DNA from: Polaribacter sp. SA4-12
Lineage (GTDB): Bacteria; Bacteroidota; Bacteroidia; Flavobacteriales; Flavobacteriaceae
Length of the DNA: 64,000 bases
Direction: 5' to 3'
NCBI RefSeq assembly: GCF_002163675.1
Contig: NZ_CP019334.1
Coordinates: forward strand, 2,833,501 to 2,897,500
Shown: in pieces, positions 23,245 to 33,278 of the stretch
Layout: each line of letters starts with the position of its first letter
Position numbering within the stretch: the stretch's first letter is position 1
Program-made: the position numbers and the translations under genes
The notes under the pieces: generated by a model
The model's database searches: none
Seen by the model: the letters and a program-made list of their open reading frames with translations, nothing else
What the model was told of the DNA's origin: nothing

Positions 23245-25827
23245 ATGAATTATTTAAAAGCAACATTTTCTATTGTATTCTTTCTCTTGACTGTTATTAC
23301 TTCTTCAGCCCAGACATGGAAGAATCCAAAAGTAAATATTGATGAAAGAGTTGAAGATTTATTATCTAAAATGACTTTGGAAGAAAAAATTAGTTACTGT
23401 GGTTCTAAAATTCCAGCAATTGATAGATTAGGAATTCCTTATTTTGAATGGTATGGAGAAGCTTTACATGGAATTATTGCTTGGAATTGTACACAGTTTC
23501 CGCAAAATATTGCGATGGGAGCAACTTGGAATCCTGATTTAATGTTTGATGTTGCTACAGCAATTTCTAACGAAGCAAGAGCGTTAAAAAATATGGGTAA
23601 AAAGGAGGTAATGATGTTTTCTCCTACTGTAAACATGGCAAGGGACCCAAGATGGGGAAGAAATGGTGAATGCTATAGTGAAGACCCTTTTTTAATGTCT
23701 GAAATTGCCAGAATGTATATAAGAGGTATGCAAGGTAACGATCCAAATTATGTAAAAACTGCAACTACTGTAAAACATTTTGTGGCTAATAATGTAGAAG
23801 AAGGTAGAGAAGCACAACAATCTTACATTAATAAAAAAGATTTATACGAGTATTATTTCCCTGCATACAAAACTTGTATTGTTGATGAAGAATCTACAGG
23901 AATAATGATGGCTTTAAATGGTTTAAATGATGTTCCTTGCTCTGTTAATGGATTTTTAGCAAATGATGTTTTAAGAAATCAATGGGGTTTTAAAGGGTAT
24001 GTAATTGCAGATTGGACAGGCGTAAGAAGTGCAAATACTTTTATGAAATATGCCAAATCGATTCCAGAAGCAAGTGCCATTGCAATTAAAGGAGGTATAG
24101 ATCAAGAATGTTATAGAAACAAAGTTAAAAATGCGCCTATGGTAAATGCTTTGCCAATAGCCATAAAACAAGGACTTTTATCAGAAGAAGATATTAATAT
24201 TTCTGTTCGTAGATTGTTAAGAATTCGTTTTATGACAGGAGATTTTGATGATCCAAAGTTAAACCCTTATTCTAAAATTCCTGCGAGTGTTTTAGAAAGC
24301 AAAGCGCATAAAAAATTAGCATTAAAAGCTGCAGAACAATCTATTGTTTTGTTAAAAAATGATGATAATGTACTTCCGTTAAAAAAGGGTATTAAGAATA
24401 TTGCTTTAATAGGTCCTTTTGCAGATAGATGTTGGATGGGAATTTATTCCGGACATCCAAAAAGTAAAGTGAGTCCTTTACAAGGTATTCAAAATTATAC
24501 CAATGCAAACGTGAGTTTTGCTCAAGGTTGTGATGTGATCGCTCAAAAAGATGATGCTCAAAAAATTTTAGAAGCAGTAGAACTTGCAAAAAAATCTGAT
24601 CAAGTAATTTTGGTTGTTGGTAATGATGAAACAACTTCAACAGAAAATACGGATAGAAAAACGTTGAATTTACCAGGGCATCAACACAACTTAATTAAAG
24701 CTGTAAGGGCAGTAAATAAAAATGTAATATTAGTTTTAGTACCTAGTGGACCAACTGCAATTACTTGGGAGCAAGAAAATATTAATGGTATTATTTGTTT
24801 GTGGCCAAATGGACAAGAACAAGGTACAGCCTTAGCTAAAGTGTTATTTGGCGATGTAAATCCTGGGGGGAAATTAAATTCAACTTGGTATCAATCTGAA
24901 AAAGATTTGCCTAGTTTCTTTGATTATAATATTCAAAGTAGCAGTAGAACCTATATGTATTTTAAAGGAAAACCATTATATCCTTTTGGATATGGACTAA
25001 GTTACACTGATTTTAAAATTGATAATGTTTCTATTGATAAGAAAAAATTAAAACCATCTGAAGTAGTTAAAATATCTGTATCTATCAATAATACAGGTAA
25101 AAGAAATGGAGATGAAGTAATTCAGGTTTATATTAGAGACGTAAATTCATCAGATAAAAAACCAATAAAAGCCCTAAAAGGATTTAAACGTGTTTCTGTA
25201 GATTCAGGGAAAACTGCTGATGTAGTAATAGAAATACCTTATGAAGCATTTTCACACTACGATACTGAAAAAGAAAAATTTGTTGTAGAAAAAGGCGCTT
25301 TTGAAATTATGGTTGGTAATTCTAGTGAAAATATTATTGCTACTAAAACAATAGAAGTTAAAGGAAGCACATTACCAGATCTTAAAGTGGGACAAAAAAG
25401 TGCTTACTATAAGTTTGATGCCAAAAAGCACGCTAGAAAATGGGATTATCTATATAAAAATGAATCTGATATGATTTCTTCTGATGAGGATAAAAAAGAT
25501 GATTCTGAATGGATAGAATATGAAATTACCTTTATTGACCCTGGTTTTTATGTAAATACATGGAATGCTGAATTGAACTTTAAATCAAGAAGTAAAGAAG
25601 CGATTATAGAAACTTTTATGGCAGGTGCCTCTATTAAGTCGTATTCTATTTTAAAAGGGCAAGAAAAGCTTAAAATCAAAATTCCTATTCCTCCAGAATA
25701 TGGTAAACCCGTCAGATTAAAAATTAAAACTAAAAAGGGTGAGATAGATCACAAATCGATTAAAATTATTCCTCCAGGTAAGGTAAAACCTTTTACTATT
25801 TCTAAAATTATAAATAGAAAAAAGTAA
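23245..25827 (+). CDS. Glycoside hydrolase family 3 (beta-glucosidase/xylosidase type), 860 aa
   Basis: Exported exo-acting retaining glycosidase. Order: signal peptide (about 1-22, ending SSAQ), an N-terminal GH3 barrel with FEWYGEALHGI, TVNMARDPRWGRNGECYSED, VKHFVANNVEEGR and the nucleophile motif YVIADWTGVR (Asp about 256), a C-terminal alpha/beta GH3 domain (SIVLLKNDDNVLPL, then ending YPFGYGLSYTDF), a fibronectin-III-like domain, and about 130 extra C-terminal residues that look like a beta-sandwich. The E-A-L-H-G motif is common in xylosidase/glucosidase members. The substrate is unresolved. There is no SusC/D pair nearby. A TPR-HTH regulator is encoded convergently. Confidence 0.9.
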   Translation: MNYLKATFSIVFFLLTVITSSAQTWKNPKVNIDERVEDLLSKMTLEEKISYCGSKIPAIDRLGIPYFEWYGEALHGIIAWNCTQFPQNIAMGATWNPDLMFDVATAISNEARALKNMGKKEVMMFSPTVNMARDPRWGRNGECYSEDPFLMSEIARMYIRGMQGNDPNYVKTATTVKHFVANNVEEGREAQQSYINKKDLYEYYFPAYKTCIVDEESTGIMMALNGLNDVPCSVNGFLANDVLRNQWGFKGYVIADWTGVRSANTFMKYAKSIPEASAIAIKGGIDQECYRNKVKNAPMVNALPIAIKQGLLSEEDINISVRRLLRIRFMTGDFDDPKLNPYSKIPASVLESKAHKKLALKAAEQSIVLLKNDDNVLPLKKGIKNIALIGPFADRCWMGIYSGHPKSKVSPLQGIQNYTNANVSFAQGCDVIAQKDDAQKILEAVELAKKSDQVILVVGNDETTSTENTDRKTLNLPGHQHNLIKAVRAVNKNVILVLVPSGPTAITWEQENINGIICLWPNGQEQGTALAKVLFGDVNPGGKLNSTWYQSEKDLPSFFDYNIQSSSRTYMYFKGKPLYPFGYGLSYTDFKIDNVSIDKKKLKPSEVVKISVSINNTGKRNGDEVIQVYIRDVNSSDKKPIKALKGFKRVSVDSGKTADVVIEIPYEAFSHYDTEKEKFVVEKGAFEIMVGNSSENIIATKTIEVKGSTLPDLKVGQKSAYYKFDAKKHARKWDYLYKNESDMISSDEDKKDDSEWIEYEITFIDPGFYVNTWNAELNFKSRSKEAIIETFMAGASIKSYSILKGQEKLKIKIPIPPEYGKPVRLKIKTKKGEIDHKSIKIIPPGKVKPFTISKIINRKK

Positions 25828-25848
25828 ACGATAATTTACGATTTCGAA

Positions 25849-25882
25849 ATTCAGGTGATTATAATAATTGCCTGATTTTTTT
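25849..25882. terminator. Possible shared terminator between GH3 and TPR-HTH genes
   Basis: TCAGG (25851-25855) pairs with CCTGA (25871-25875), followed by seven T. The stem is short, so this is a weak call. Confidence 0.4.
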
Positions 25883-27368
25883 AATTTATACTACTTATGT
25901 AAGTAAACAAGTTGTCTTCTCTTTGTAATTCTAGCTTTTTACGTAATCTATATCTAGCTTTGTTTACAGTGTCTGTAGAAACACCTAACAGTTGTGACAT
26001 CTCTTTTGTAGAGAAATTCAATTTTATCAAAGCACATAATTTAAGTTCGTTTCTACTTAAGTTTGAATGTTTTTTTCCTAACGATTCATAAAAAGAACTG
26101 TTTACTTGAATAAATCTAGTTTCAAATTCTTTCCAAGTTTTTAAAGAACTAACCTTAATGGTTCTTTTTATTTTTTCGACAGCATCATCATCCTTATGCT
26201 TTTTAACATCATTTAATCCTTTTTTAATTTCTGCTAGAACTTTGTCCTTTTCTATCAATTGTAATGCAGTTACAGCCAATTCTTTTTTCTTAATTTCTAT
26301 TTCCGAATTTATTCTCTCAATAGCAAGTTTCTTTTCTACTGCATGTTTTTTTCGTAATAATCTCACTCCTAAAAATGCTCCTAGAATAATAAAACCAATC
26401 AATATAATTGAAAACAGTAACTGTAAATTAAGTTTTTCTTTTTGAGCTTTAATCAGTTTTAACTCTTGTTCCTTTTTAATCTTATTATTTTCAATGATAG
26501 ATTTTCTATAAGAATCTTTAATTTCAAATAAGCGATTATTTCTATCGCTCTTACTTCCAAATAAACTGTCACTAAGTATTTTTGATTCGTTTATTTGTTG
26601 ATACGCTAATTTGTAGTTACCTAATTGCTCATTTATTTTAGAAACCTTACTTAACAATCCTACTCTAAGACCTAACCTTGTTTTTTGTTCTGATATATTT
26701 TTTAAGCTTTTGTTGAAAAAAAAGAAAGCTTTGTTCTTATCTTCTTTTTGCAGATATAAATCACCCAACATAGAGTATACAATTGATGCATATTCATGTT
26801 GAGGTGTAATTTGTTGAGAAATGTTATTTAAAAGTCGTTCTGCTTCAATTAAATTACCTGTTAATGTTTGTAGATGTGCCTTTTCTGTATAAATATATAT
26901 TTTGTTGGGTATTGAAACTTGTAGTGAATCTAATAATTGTTCTGATATCTTAAGAAACTCTTTTGCCTTAACATATTTGTTATTCATTCGATATGTTAAT
27001 GCAGCTGAATAATATATTGATGACCTTATTTTTAAATCTTGATATTCTTTTAGATCTTTTACGTAGTGAAAAACGGAGTCGATGGCAGAAATTGCTTCTT
27101 CTTTTTTATTAAAAATAGAGTATAAAACGGAAAGGCGTTGATATGCCTGATATTTTATAGTGGAATCCTGAATTGAATCTGCAGTAATTAATACATTCCA
27201 AACTGTATCATAAGCTTCTGGGTAATTGGCAATACTCGTTAACTCTTTAGATTTTTCTAATTCGCGCTTTAATAATCTAGAAATAGAATCATTTTTAGAT
27301 GTATGTTGTCCATTAATAGTTAATGTGGAAATTGAGATTAATAAAAGTAAAACAACAAATTTATGCAT
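25881..27368 (-). CDS. TPR transmembrane regulator with C-terminal LuxR-type HTH, 495 aa
   Basis: Domain order: signal peptide (about 1-20), five to six TPR-like helical repeats (about 30-280, for example LGDLYLQKEDKNKAFFFFNK), one membrane segment (about 318-338, LLFSIILIGFIILGAFLGVR), a coiled coil, and a C-terminal helix-turn-helix (NLSRNELKLCALIKLNFSTK, EMSQLLGVSTDTVNKARYRL). This layout is a common Bacteroidota sensor in which periplasmic TPRs face outward and the HTH acts in the cytosol. The ligand and targets are unknown. The neighbouring GH3 gene is a possible target (inference). Confidence 0.88.
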   Translation of the reverse strand: MHKFVVLLLLISISTLTINGQHTSKNDSISRLLKRELEKSKELTSIANYPEAYDTVWNVLITADSIQDSTIKYQAYQRLSVLYSIFNKKEEAISAIDSVFHYVKDLKEYQDLKIRSSIYYSAALTYRMNNKYVKAKEFLKISEQLLDSLQVSIPNKIYIYTEKAHLQTLTGNLIEAERLLNNISQQITPQHEYASIVYSMLGDLYLQKEDKNKAFFFFNKSLKNISEQKTRLGLRVGLLSKVSKINEQLGNYKLAYQQINESKILSDSLFGSKSDRNNRLFEIKDSYRKSIIENNKIKKEQELKLIKAQKEKLNLQLLFSIILIGFIILGAFLGVRLLRKKHAVEKKLAIERINSEIEIKKKELAVTALQLIEKDKVLAEIKKGLNDVKKHKDDDAVEKIKRTIKVSSLKTWKEFETRFIQVNSSFYESLGKKHSNLSRNELKLCALIKLNFSTKEMSQLLGVSTDTVNKARYRLRKKLELQREDNLFTYISSIN

Positions 27369-27405
27369 ACTAAAAGGGCTAATTACTATGGCTTATAAAA
27401 ATAAG

Positions 27406-27441
27406 AAAATCGCAATTGAAAAAGATATCAATTGCGATTTT
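27406..27441 (-). terminator. Terminator of the atp operon
   Basis: Thirteen-base perfect stem AAAATCGCAATTG / CAATTGCGATTTT with a 10-nt loop, 64 bp beyond the atpG stop. It separates the atp unit from the TPR-HTH gene. Confidence 0.85.
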
Positions 27442-27504
27442 TATATGTTAATCTAAAAAAGAAATTCTATAGAATTTTATTTTTCAGTAATTTAGAAATT
27501 ATTC

Positions 27505-28371
27505 TTAGTTTTTCAAAGCTTCAGCTCCACCAACAATCTCTAAGATTTCGTTAGTAATTGCAGCTTGACGTGCTTTGTTATAAGTTAACAATAATTCGTC
27601 TCTTAATTCTGTAGCGTTGTCTGTTGCTTTATGCATTGCAGTCATACGTGCACCATGTTCAGAAGCAAAACTATCTCTAATAGATTTATATAATTGAGTT
27701 TTTAATGACTTAGGTATTAAAGCCTCAATAATTTCTATTTTAGATGGTTCAAAGATATAATCAGAGTTTACTGCTTCAGCATTACCACCTTCAATAGGTT
27801 TAATTGGTAAAAATTGCTCTACTTGAGGAATTTGTGTTGCTGCGTTTTTAAATTGATTATAAAGAACTTCAATTCTATCATACGTTCCTTCAGTATACAA
27901 ACTCATTAACTTTTCTGCAATAACTGCAACGTTATCAAAAGTTAAATCATCGTAAATGTCGTTTCTAGAATCTACAATATTGAATTGTTTAGATAAAACA
28001 TCACCACCTTTTTTACCGATAGCAAATAAATCTACTTCAACATCACTGTATTTCTCGTTTACAGTTTTAATAACTTGTTTTGTGATTGATGAGTTAAAAC
28101 CACCACACAAACCTCTGTTAGAAGTTACAACAACTAATAAAACCTTAGAAACTTCTCTTTGAGTTGAATACGCTCCACCAGTATCACTATCTAAAGTTGC
28201 ACTTAAATTTTGCAACAATTCAGTTAGTTTAGATGAATAAGGGCGCATTGCCGTAATTGCATCTTGTGCCTTTTTTAACTTTGCAGCAGATACCATTTTC
28301 ATGGCAGATGTAATCTGCATTGTCGATTTAATAGAGGTAATTCTATTACGTATTTCTTTTAAGTTTGCCAT
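27505..28371 (-). CDS. atpG: ATP synthase gamma subunit
   Basis: Central stalk rotor of F1. I chose the ATG at 28371 (MANLKEIRNRITSIKSTMQI) because this is the conserved family N-terminus; a longer frame from 28413 runs into a palindromic repeat. The conserved ITSAMKMVSAAKLKKAQ (N-terminal coiled coil) and the C-terminal NELRDELLLTYNKARQAAIT-type helix (here NATELRDELLLTYNKARQAA) with TNEILEIVGGAEAL are present. 288 residues is normal. Last gene of the atp operon. Confidence 0.97.
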   Translation of the reverse strand: MANLKEIRNRITSIKSTMQITSAMKMVSAAKLKKAQDAITAMRPYSSKLTELLQNLSATLDSDTGGAYSTQREVSKVLLVVVTSNRGLCGGFNSSITKQVIKTVNEKYSDVEVDLFAIGKKGGDVLSKQFNIVDSRNDIYDDLTFDNVAVIAEKLMSLYTEGTYDRIEVLYNQFKNAATQIPQVEQFLPIKPIEGGNAEAVNSDYIFEPSKIEIIEALIPKSLKTQLYKSIRDSFASEHGARMTAMHKATDNATELRDELLLTYNKARQAAITNEILEIVGGAEALKN

Positions 28372-28388
28372 TCTATTGGAATTTTGAA

Positions 28389-28408
28389 ATTCCCGCTTGC
28401 ACGGGAAT
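28389..28408. repeat. Palindromic repeat between atpA and atpG
   Basis: ATTCCCG-CTTGCA-CGGGAAT, the same family as the hairpin at 3937-3955. It sits in the 49-bp gap between the atpA stop and the atpG start, within the leader of atpG. Confidence 0.7.
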
Positions 28409-28420
28409 GACAACTATGTT

Positions 28421-29998
28421 TTATGCGAAATGAGTAGAAATTTCTTTAGCTGCTGCTTCTAATACTGCAATTGCTTCCGGTGTTAATTTACCAGCTTTCA
28501 ATGTATCTAAAGTATCTCTATGTTTTGCGTTTAAGTAATCGATATAATCTCTCTCGAATTTCTTTACTTGGTTTACAGGAACATCTTTTAATAAGTTCTT
28601 AGAACCTGCATAGATTATTGCAACTTGATCTTCTACTGAGAAAGGATCATTTTGAGCTTGCTTTAAAATTTCAACATTACGTTGTCCTTTAGAAATTACA
28701 CTCATTGTAGCTGCATCTAAATCAGAACCAAACTTTGCAAACGCTTCTAATTCACGGTATTGAGCTTGATCTAATTTTAAAGTACCAGATACTTTTTTCA
28801 TTGCTTTAATCTGAGCATTACCACCAACACGAGATACAGAAATACCTACGTTAATTGCTGGACGAACACCAGAGTTAAATAAATCTCCATCTAAGAAAAT
28901 TTGTCCATCTGTAATCGAAATTACGTTTGTTGGAATATATGCTGAAACGTCTCCTGCTTGAGTTTCAATAATAGGTAATGCAGTTAAAGAACCTCCACCT
29001 TTTACAATTCCTTTTAAAGAATCAGGTAAATCATTCATTTCACTTGCAATTTTATCATCATTGATTAATTTTGCAGCACGTTCTAATAATCTTGAGTGTA
29101 AGTAAAATACATCACCAGGATACGCCTCACGTCCTGGAGGTCTTCTTAATAATAAAGAAATCTCACGGTATGCAACTGCTTGTTTTGATAAATCATCAAA
29201 AACAATTAAAGCTGGTCTACCAGTATCTCTAAAAAATTCTCCAATTGCAGCTCCAGCAAATGGTGCATAAACTTGCATTGCTGCAGGATCTGATGCATTT
29301 GCTGCTACAATAGTAGTATATGCCATTGCTCCTTTTTCTTCTAACATGTTTGCAATTGCTGCAACAGTAGAAGCTTTTTGACCGATAGCTACATATATAC
29401 AATATACTGGCTCACCAGCATCGAAAAATTCTTTTTGGTTTAAGATGGTATCAATAGCAACTGTAGACTTACCAGTTTGTCTATCTCCAATGATTAACTC
29501 ACGTTGACCTCTACCAACAGGAATCATTGCATCAATAGATTTAATACCAGTTTGTAATGGCTCAGTTACTGGCTCTCTAAAAATAACTCCAGGAGCTCTA
29601 CGCTCTAAAGGCATTTCGTAAGTTTTACCTGTAATTGGTCCTTTACCATCAATTGGATTACCTAAAGTATCTACAACACGTCCTACAACACCTTCACCTG
29701 CTTGTAAAGAGGCAATACGTTCTGTACGTTTCACATTAGAACCTTCTCTAATTGAAGTTGATGCTCCTAATAATACAACACCTACATTGTCTTCTTCTAA
29801 GTTTAATACGATACCTTCTAATCCGTTATCGAATTCTACTAGTTCACCATATTGAACATTAGAAAGACCGTAAACACGAGCAATTCCATCTCCTACTTGT
29901 AAGACAGTACCTACTTCGTTTAAAGTTGCCTTTGCTTCGAAGTTTGTTAACTGTTGCTTTAAAATTGCTGATACTTCAGCTGGTTTAATACTTGCCAT
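28421..29998 (-). CDS. atpA: ATP synthase alpha subunit
   Basis: Non-catalytic nucleotide-binding subunit of F1. Shows the P-loop GDRQTGKST, the conserved [29 protein letters not shown] and [20 protein letters not shown] signatures, and the arginine finger in ISVSRVGG. Length 525 matches Bacteroidota alpha subunits. It lies 21 bp downstream of atpH; atpD and atpC are absent from this cluster, as is usual in Flavobacteriia. Confidence 0.98.
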   Translation of the reverse strand: MASIKPAEVSAILKQQLTNFEAKATLNEVGTVLQVGDGIARVYGLSNVQYGELVEFDNGLEGIVLNLEEDNVGVVLLGASTSIREGSNVKRTERIASLQAGEGVVGRVVDTLGNPIDGKGPITGKTYEMPLERRAPGVIFREPVTEPLQTGIKSIDAMIPVGRGQRELIIGDRQTGKSTVAIDTILNQKEFFDAGEPVYCIYVAIGQKASTVAAIANMLEEKGAMAYTTIVAANASDPAAMQVYAPFAGAAIGEFFRDTGRPALIVFDDLSKQAVAYREISLLLRRPPGREAYPGDVFYLHSRLLERAAKLINDDKIASEMNDLPDSLKGIVKGGGSLTALPIIETQAGDVSAYIPTNVISITDGQIFLDGDLFNSGVRPAINVGISVSRVGGNAQIKAMKKVSGTLKLDQAQYRELEAFAKFGSDLDAATMSVISKGQRNVEILKQAQNDPFSVEDQVAIIYAGSKNLLKDVPVNQVKKFERDYIDYLNAKHRDTLDTLKAGKLTPEAIAVLEAAAKEISTHFA

Positions 29999-30019
29999 CT
30001 TTTATAATTTGATGTATTA

Positions 30020-30577
30020 TTAAATTTTAGGAATATAATGACTATTGTCAAATTCCTTTTTCAATTCGTTTAAATAATTAGAGATACTTGCATCATATTG
30101 CATATCTCCTACACGTAAAATAAATCCGCCTAAAATGGCAGGATTGATTTCATTTTCTAAGTTCGCATTGTCGCCAGTTAAAGCAACGATTTTTGCTAAA
30201 ACTTTAGCCTCAATTTCTTTTGTTAAAGGTACTGCTGTAGTAACTTTAGCAACTTGCATATGCTTATCAAAATCATAAATGATTGCATATTGTTTAGCAA
30301 TAGAATGAAGCATTGCTATTCTTTTATTGTCTTGTAATAAGTGAAACAAGCCAAGAGTAATATTGTTTACTTTGCTTCCAAATATAGCGTTTAAAACGTT
30401 TATTTTATCAGAAGATTTAACAATAGGGCTTCTTAACATTACTTCAAATTCATCATTTTCAGAAATTGTAGTAGAAATAAATAACATGTCGTCATTTACT
30501 ACAGTTTCTTCTTTAGAATCTTTAGCAAGATTTAAGATTGCTTTTGCATAACGTATTGCTGCTCTTGCGTTTTTCAT
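30020..30577 (-). CDS. atpH: ATP synthase delta subunit
   Basis: Peripheral-stalk OSCP homologue that links F1 to subunit b. 185 residues, starting ARAAIRYAKAILNLAKDSKE with the family N-terminal helical domain, and ending with the C-terminal motif NEINPAILGGFILRVGDMQY, DASISNYLNELKKEF. Lies 7 bp after atpF. Confidence 0.95.
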   Translation of the reverse strand: MKNARAAIRYAKAILNLAKDSKEETVVNDDMLFISTTISENDEFEVMLRSPIVKSSDKINVLNAIFGSKVNNITLGLFHLLQDNKRIAMLHSIAKQYAIIYDFDKHMQVAKVTTAVPLTKEIEAKVLAKIVALTGDNANLENEINPAILGGFILRVGDMQYDASISNYLNELKKEFDNSHYIPKI

Positions 30578-30584
30578 CCTTTAC

Positions 30585-31085
30585 TTAGTTTAAAGTAACA
30601 TCTTTTAAGATTCCTTCAACTAATTCTAGTTGATCTGCCTTATTAGATAATTCTTTCTTAATTACTGATTCTGCAATACCAATAGATAATTCTGCAACGC
30701 TCTTTTTGATTTCTGCTAAAGCTGCTTGCTTTTCTTGCTGAATTGAAGCTTGTGCATTTTCGATTAACTTAGTAGTTACCTCTTTTGCATCTTCTTTAGC
30801 TTCTGCTATAATATTATCACTAACATTTCTAGCATCTTTCATCATAGCATCTCTTTCTGCTCTAGCTTCTTTGATAAGACTTGCATTATCTGCTTGTAAA
30901 TTTTGCATTTCTTTACGAGCATTTTCTGCTTCTGCTAATGCATTTTCAATTCCTGATTCTCTTTCTTCCAAAGAATTTAAAATTGGTTTCCATGCAAATT
31001 TTACCATTAAAGCAATTAATGCTAATAATAAGATTAATGAAACTACAAATAACCCAGGTGAAAAATCGTTTAATAAAGTTTCCAT
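30585..31085 (-). CDS. atpF: ATP synthase b subunit
   Basis: Peripheral stalk subunit of Fo: one N-terminal membrane helix (about 10-30, LFVVSLILLLALIALMVKFA) followed by W-K-P-I and a long charged coiled coil (SLEERESGIENALAEAENAR onward). 166 residues. It is separated from atpE by 153 bp holding two hairpins, unlike the tight spacing of the rest of the operon. Confidence 0.96.
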   Translation of the reverse strand: METLLNDFSPGLFVVSLILLLALIALMVKFAWKPILNSLEERESGIENALAEAENARKEMQNLQADNASLIKEARAERDAMMKDARNVSDNIIAEAKEDAKEVTTKLIENAQASIQQEKQAALAEIKKSVAELSIGIAESVIKKELSNKADQLELVEGILKDVTLN

Positions 31086-31238
31086 TCTATAAACTAATTA
31101 ATTTTTTTGTTTCTTTTTTGTTTAATTTAAAGAATCCCTTTCGGTTTTCTTTAAAATTGTATTCTCATTAAAAAGAGAATTTAAAAATAGGTTCTGTAAC
31201 CAACCGTTACAGAACGCTATCTTTTGTTTTTGTTTGGA
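31086..31238 (-). promoter_or_regulatory. atpE-atpF spacer with a strong hairpin and a U-rich tail
   Basis: On the minus strand a perfect 10-base stem GTTCTGTAAC / GTTACAGAAC with a 5-nt loop (31191-31215) lies 23 bp past the atpE stop and is followed by CCTATTTTT. A second hairpin ATTCTC / GAGAAT (about 31171-31190) comes next. This looks like a partial terminator or an RNA-stabilising 3' end that would give more atpE than downstream message, in line with the 8-15 c subunits needed per enzyme. The stoichiometric purpose is inference. Confidence 0.65.
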
Positions 31239-31445
<207 letters not shown>

Positions 31446-31460
31446 TTAAACAAATTTGTA

Positions 31461-32597
31461 TTAATGAGCTTCTGAGTGATCATCTACTGCCATACCAATA
31501 AACAAAGCTGAAAGCATTGTAAAGATATAAGCTTGCAAGAAAGCGACTAAGACCTCAATTAATGTTATAAAAAATGATAATACTAATGACAATCCTGTTG
31601 CTCCAACAACCCCTAAAGATTCTTTTAGAGTAAACATAATTGCTATTAAGCTCATTACCACAATATGACCTGCTGATATGTTTGCGAACAAACGTACTAA
31701 TAATGAAAACGGTTTGATAATTAATGCACCGGCTAATTCTATAACCGCTAAAATTGGGCGAATTAAAACAGGAACCCCTGGCATCCAAATCATGTGCATC
31801 CAGTATCCTTTTGTACCACTCACTGTATAAATTACTAATGTAAAGATTGCCAAACAACCTGTAACCGCTAATTGACCTGTTACGTTAAATCCTAATGGAG
31901 TTAAACCTGCAAGGTTTAAAACCCAGATAAAGAAAAATACAGTTAATAAGTATCCTGTAAATCTTCTATAATGTTTTTCACCAATATTTGGTTTTGCAAT
32001 TTCATCTCTAACATATAAAACTAAAGGTTCTAAAACTCTAGCAAAACCTGTTGGAATTTGTTTTGTCTTGTATTGTCTAGCTAATCTAGCAAACCAGAAT
32101 AATAATAAGAAACCAATTAATAAAATACCTACTACACTTTTAGTAATAGAGAAGTCTAATAATTTATGTGCATTTGTTGCATGATGAGATTCATCAAAAG
32201 TAACAGAAGTTGCACCTGTTTCGATTTCGTAAATTTTTGAGTGAATTTTCGCGAATTTTAATCCGTTCCTTTCAACTAAAACATGTCCATCATCATTATG
32301 ATGAAATTCTGATGACATAAAAGATACCAAACCTTCACTCGACCAAATAATTACCGGTAATGGAAAACCAAAGTGTTTTCTTTCACCTTCATCACTTGTG
32401 TATGAAAATAATGAAAAATCATGAGAATCTTTAATGTGATGCAAAATATATGCCTCAACTTCTTCCTTCGTATTTACGCGACCACCATCATTCTGGTCAT
32501 CGTGCTTTTTATCAGATTCTGATGCAAAACCCGCCGAAGTAAAGAGGGTAATTGCTGCTATTAAAAGAAACTTGATTGTTTTTTGTGCAATCTTCAT
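31461..32597 (-). CDS. atpB: ATP synthase a subunit with Bacteroidota N-terminal extension
   Basis: Membrane stator of Fo that forms the proton half-channels. A signal peptide (about 1-26) and an extra-cytoplasmic domain of about 120 residues precede the usual membrane core; this extension is typical of Bacteroidota and explains the 378-residue length. The essential Arg lies in LLVRLFANISAGHIVVM, and the C-terminal helix has EVLVAFLQAYIFTMLSALFI. It lies 33 bp upstream of atpE. Confidence 0.97.
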   Translation of the reverse strand: MKIAQKTIKFLLIAAITLFTSAGFASESDKKHDDQNDGGRVNTKEEVEAYILHHIKDSHDFSLFSYTSDEGERKHFGFPLPVIIWSSEGLVSFMSSEFHHNDDGHVLVERNGLKFAKIHSKIYEIETGATSVTFDESHHATNAHKLLDFSITKSVVGILLIGFLLLFWFARLARQYKTKQIPTGFARVLEPLVLYVRDEIAKPNIGEKHYRRFTGYLLTVFFFIWVLNLAGLTPLGFNVTGQLAVTGCLAIFTLVIYTVSGTKGYWMHMIWMPGVPVLIRPILAVIELAGALIIKPFSLLVRLFANISAGHIVVMSLIAIMFTLKESLGVVGATGLSLVLSFFITLIEVLVAFLQAYIFTMLSALFIGMAVDDHSEAH

Positions 32598-32677
32598 TGT
32601 AAAAATACGCTTTCTAAATTCGCGGCAAAGATATAGAATAATTCAAAACCACAAACCTTTTTTAAGCCTATTTTTTA

Positions 32678-33067
32678 TTATTGCTTTATCTTTAAAATTT
32701 TGGCTACAAAAATCACTTCTGTTATTAGAAAAATAATCATTGGTATAAATAAGGAGATTCTTGTATTAAAAGGCAGCCCCTCTTCTGCAAAGATTGATTT
32801 ATAAAAGATGATACTAAACAGTGTTAATTTTAAAAGAATAGTGCCAAGGTAGATGAAACCTAACTGTTCAAAAACTTTCTCTTTTGTAGAAAATATTAAA
32901 AAATTGACACAAATCACTAATGAAAAAGCAAGGTGAAATATATATACTCTTTTTAGTGAAAAAGGTAAGATGATGTTTTTTGTTTCTAAAAAGTAATTAT
33001 GGAGTGAAAAACATACTAAAAAAAGAGAAAAAAATACTACAGAATATACTAGAATACTTCTAACCAT
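32678..33067 (-). CDS. Small four-helix membrane protein of the atp operon (DUF6168-like)
   Basis: 129 residues with four hydrophobic segments (around 5-25, 38-58, 70-92 and 104-124). The position between atpZ and atpB is that of the poorly conserved AtpI-like protein of other bacteria. I recall flavobacterial members as DUF6168, not verified. The start overlaps the end of the AtpZ-like gene by 8 bp. A role in c-ring assembly or Mg2+ supply, as suggested for AtpI/AtpZ, is an inference from position. Confidence 0.7.
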   Translation of the reverse strand: MVRSILVYSVVFFSLFLVCFSLHNYFLETKNIILPFSLKRVYIFHLAFSLVICVNFLIFSTKEKVFEQLGFIYLGTILLKLTLFSIIFYKSIFAEEGLPFNTRISLFIPMIIFLITEVIFVAKILKIKQ

Positions 33068-33278
33068 TAATCTTATTTGCTTGTTTAATTAATGAATACA
33101 TTGATAAAAATATGGCAACTAAAGTTACGGTTTCTGTTAAAAAAGTAGTTTCAAATTTTACATCTAACCATTCACCTAATAAAAAACCTAAATATATAGT
33201 TAACCCCATTTGCAAACCTGCACCTGAGAGTTTTATGGCTTTATTAAGCGGTTTTTTCTGACTTTCTTTTTTGTTCAT
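33060..33278 (-). CDS. AtpZ/AtpI family protein, 72 aa
   Basis: Two membrane segments (about 17-36 and 47-65) joined by a short loop, with LSGAGLQMGLTIYLGFLLGE and WLDVKFETTF, as in the AtpZ/AtpI family encoded at the head of atp operons. The start lies inside the 3' end of the bactofilin gene (35-bp overlap), and the stop overlaps the next gene, so translation is likely coupled across the three. Confidence 0.85.
   Translation of the reverse strand: MNKKESQKKPLNKAIKLSGAGLQMGLTIYLGFLLGEWLDVKFETTFLTETVTLVAIFLSMYSLIKQANKING

Noticed and set aside
23439..24640. Several minus-strand frames of 65-82 codons inside the GH3 gene.
   Set aside because: They overlap conserved catalytic sequence of the GH3 enzyme and have cysteine/phenylalanine-rich antisense composition.
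28372..28413. Longer atpG with 14 additional N-terminal residues.
   Set aside because: The extension reads through a dispersed palindrome and lacks family conservation; MANLKEIR is the standard gamma-subunit start.
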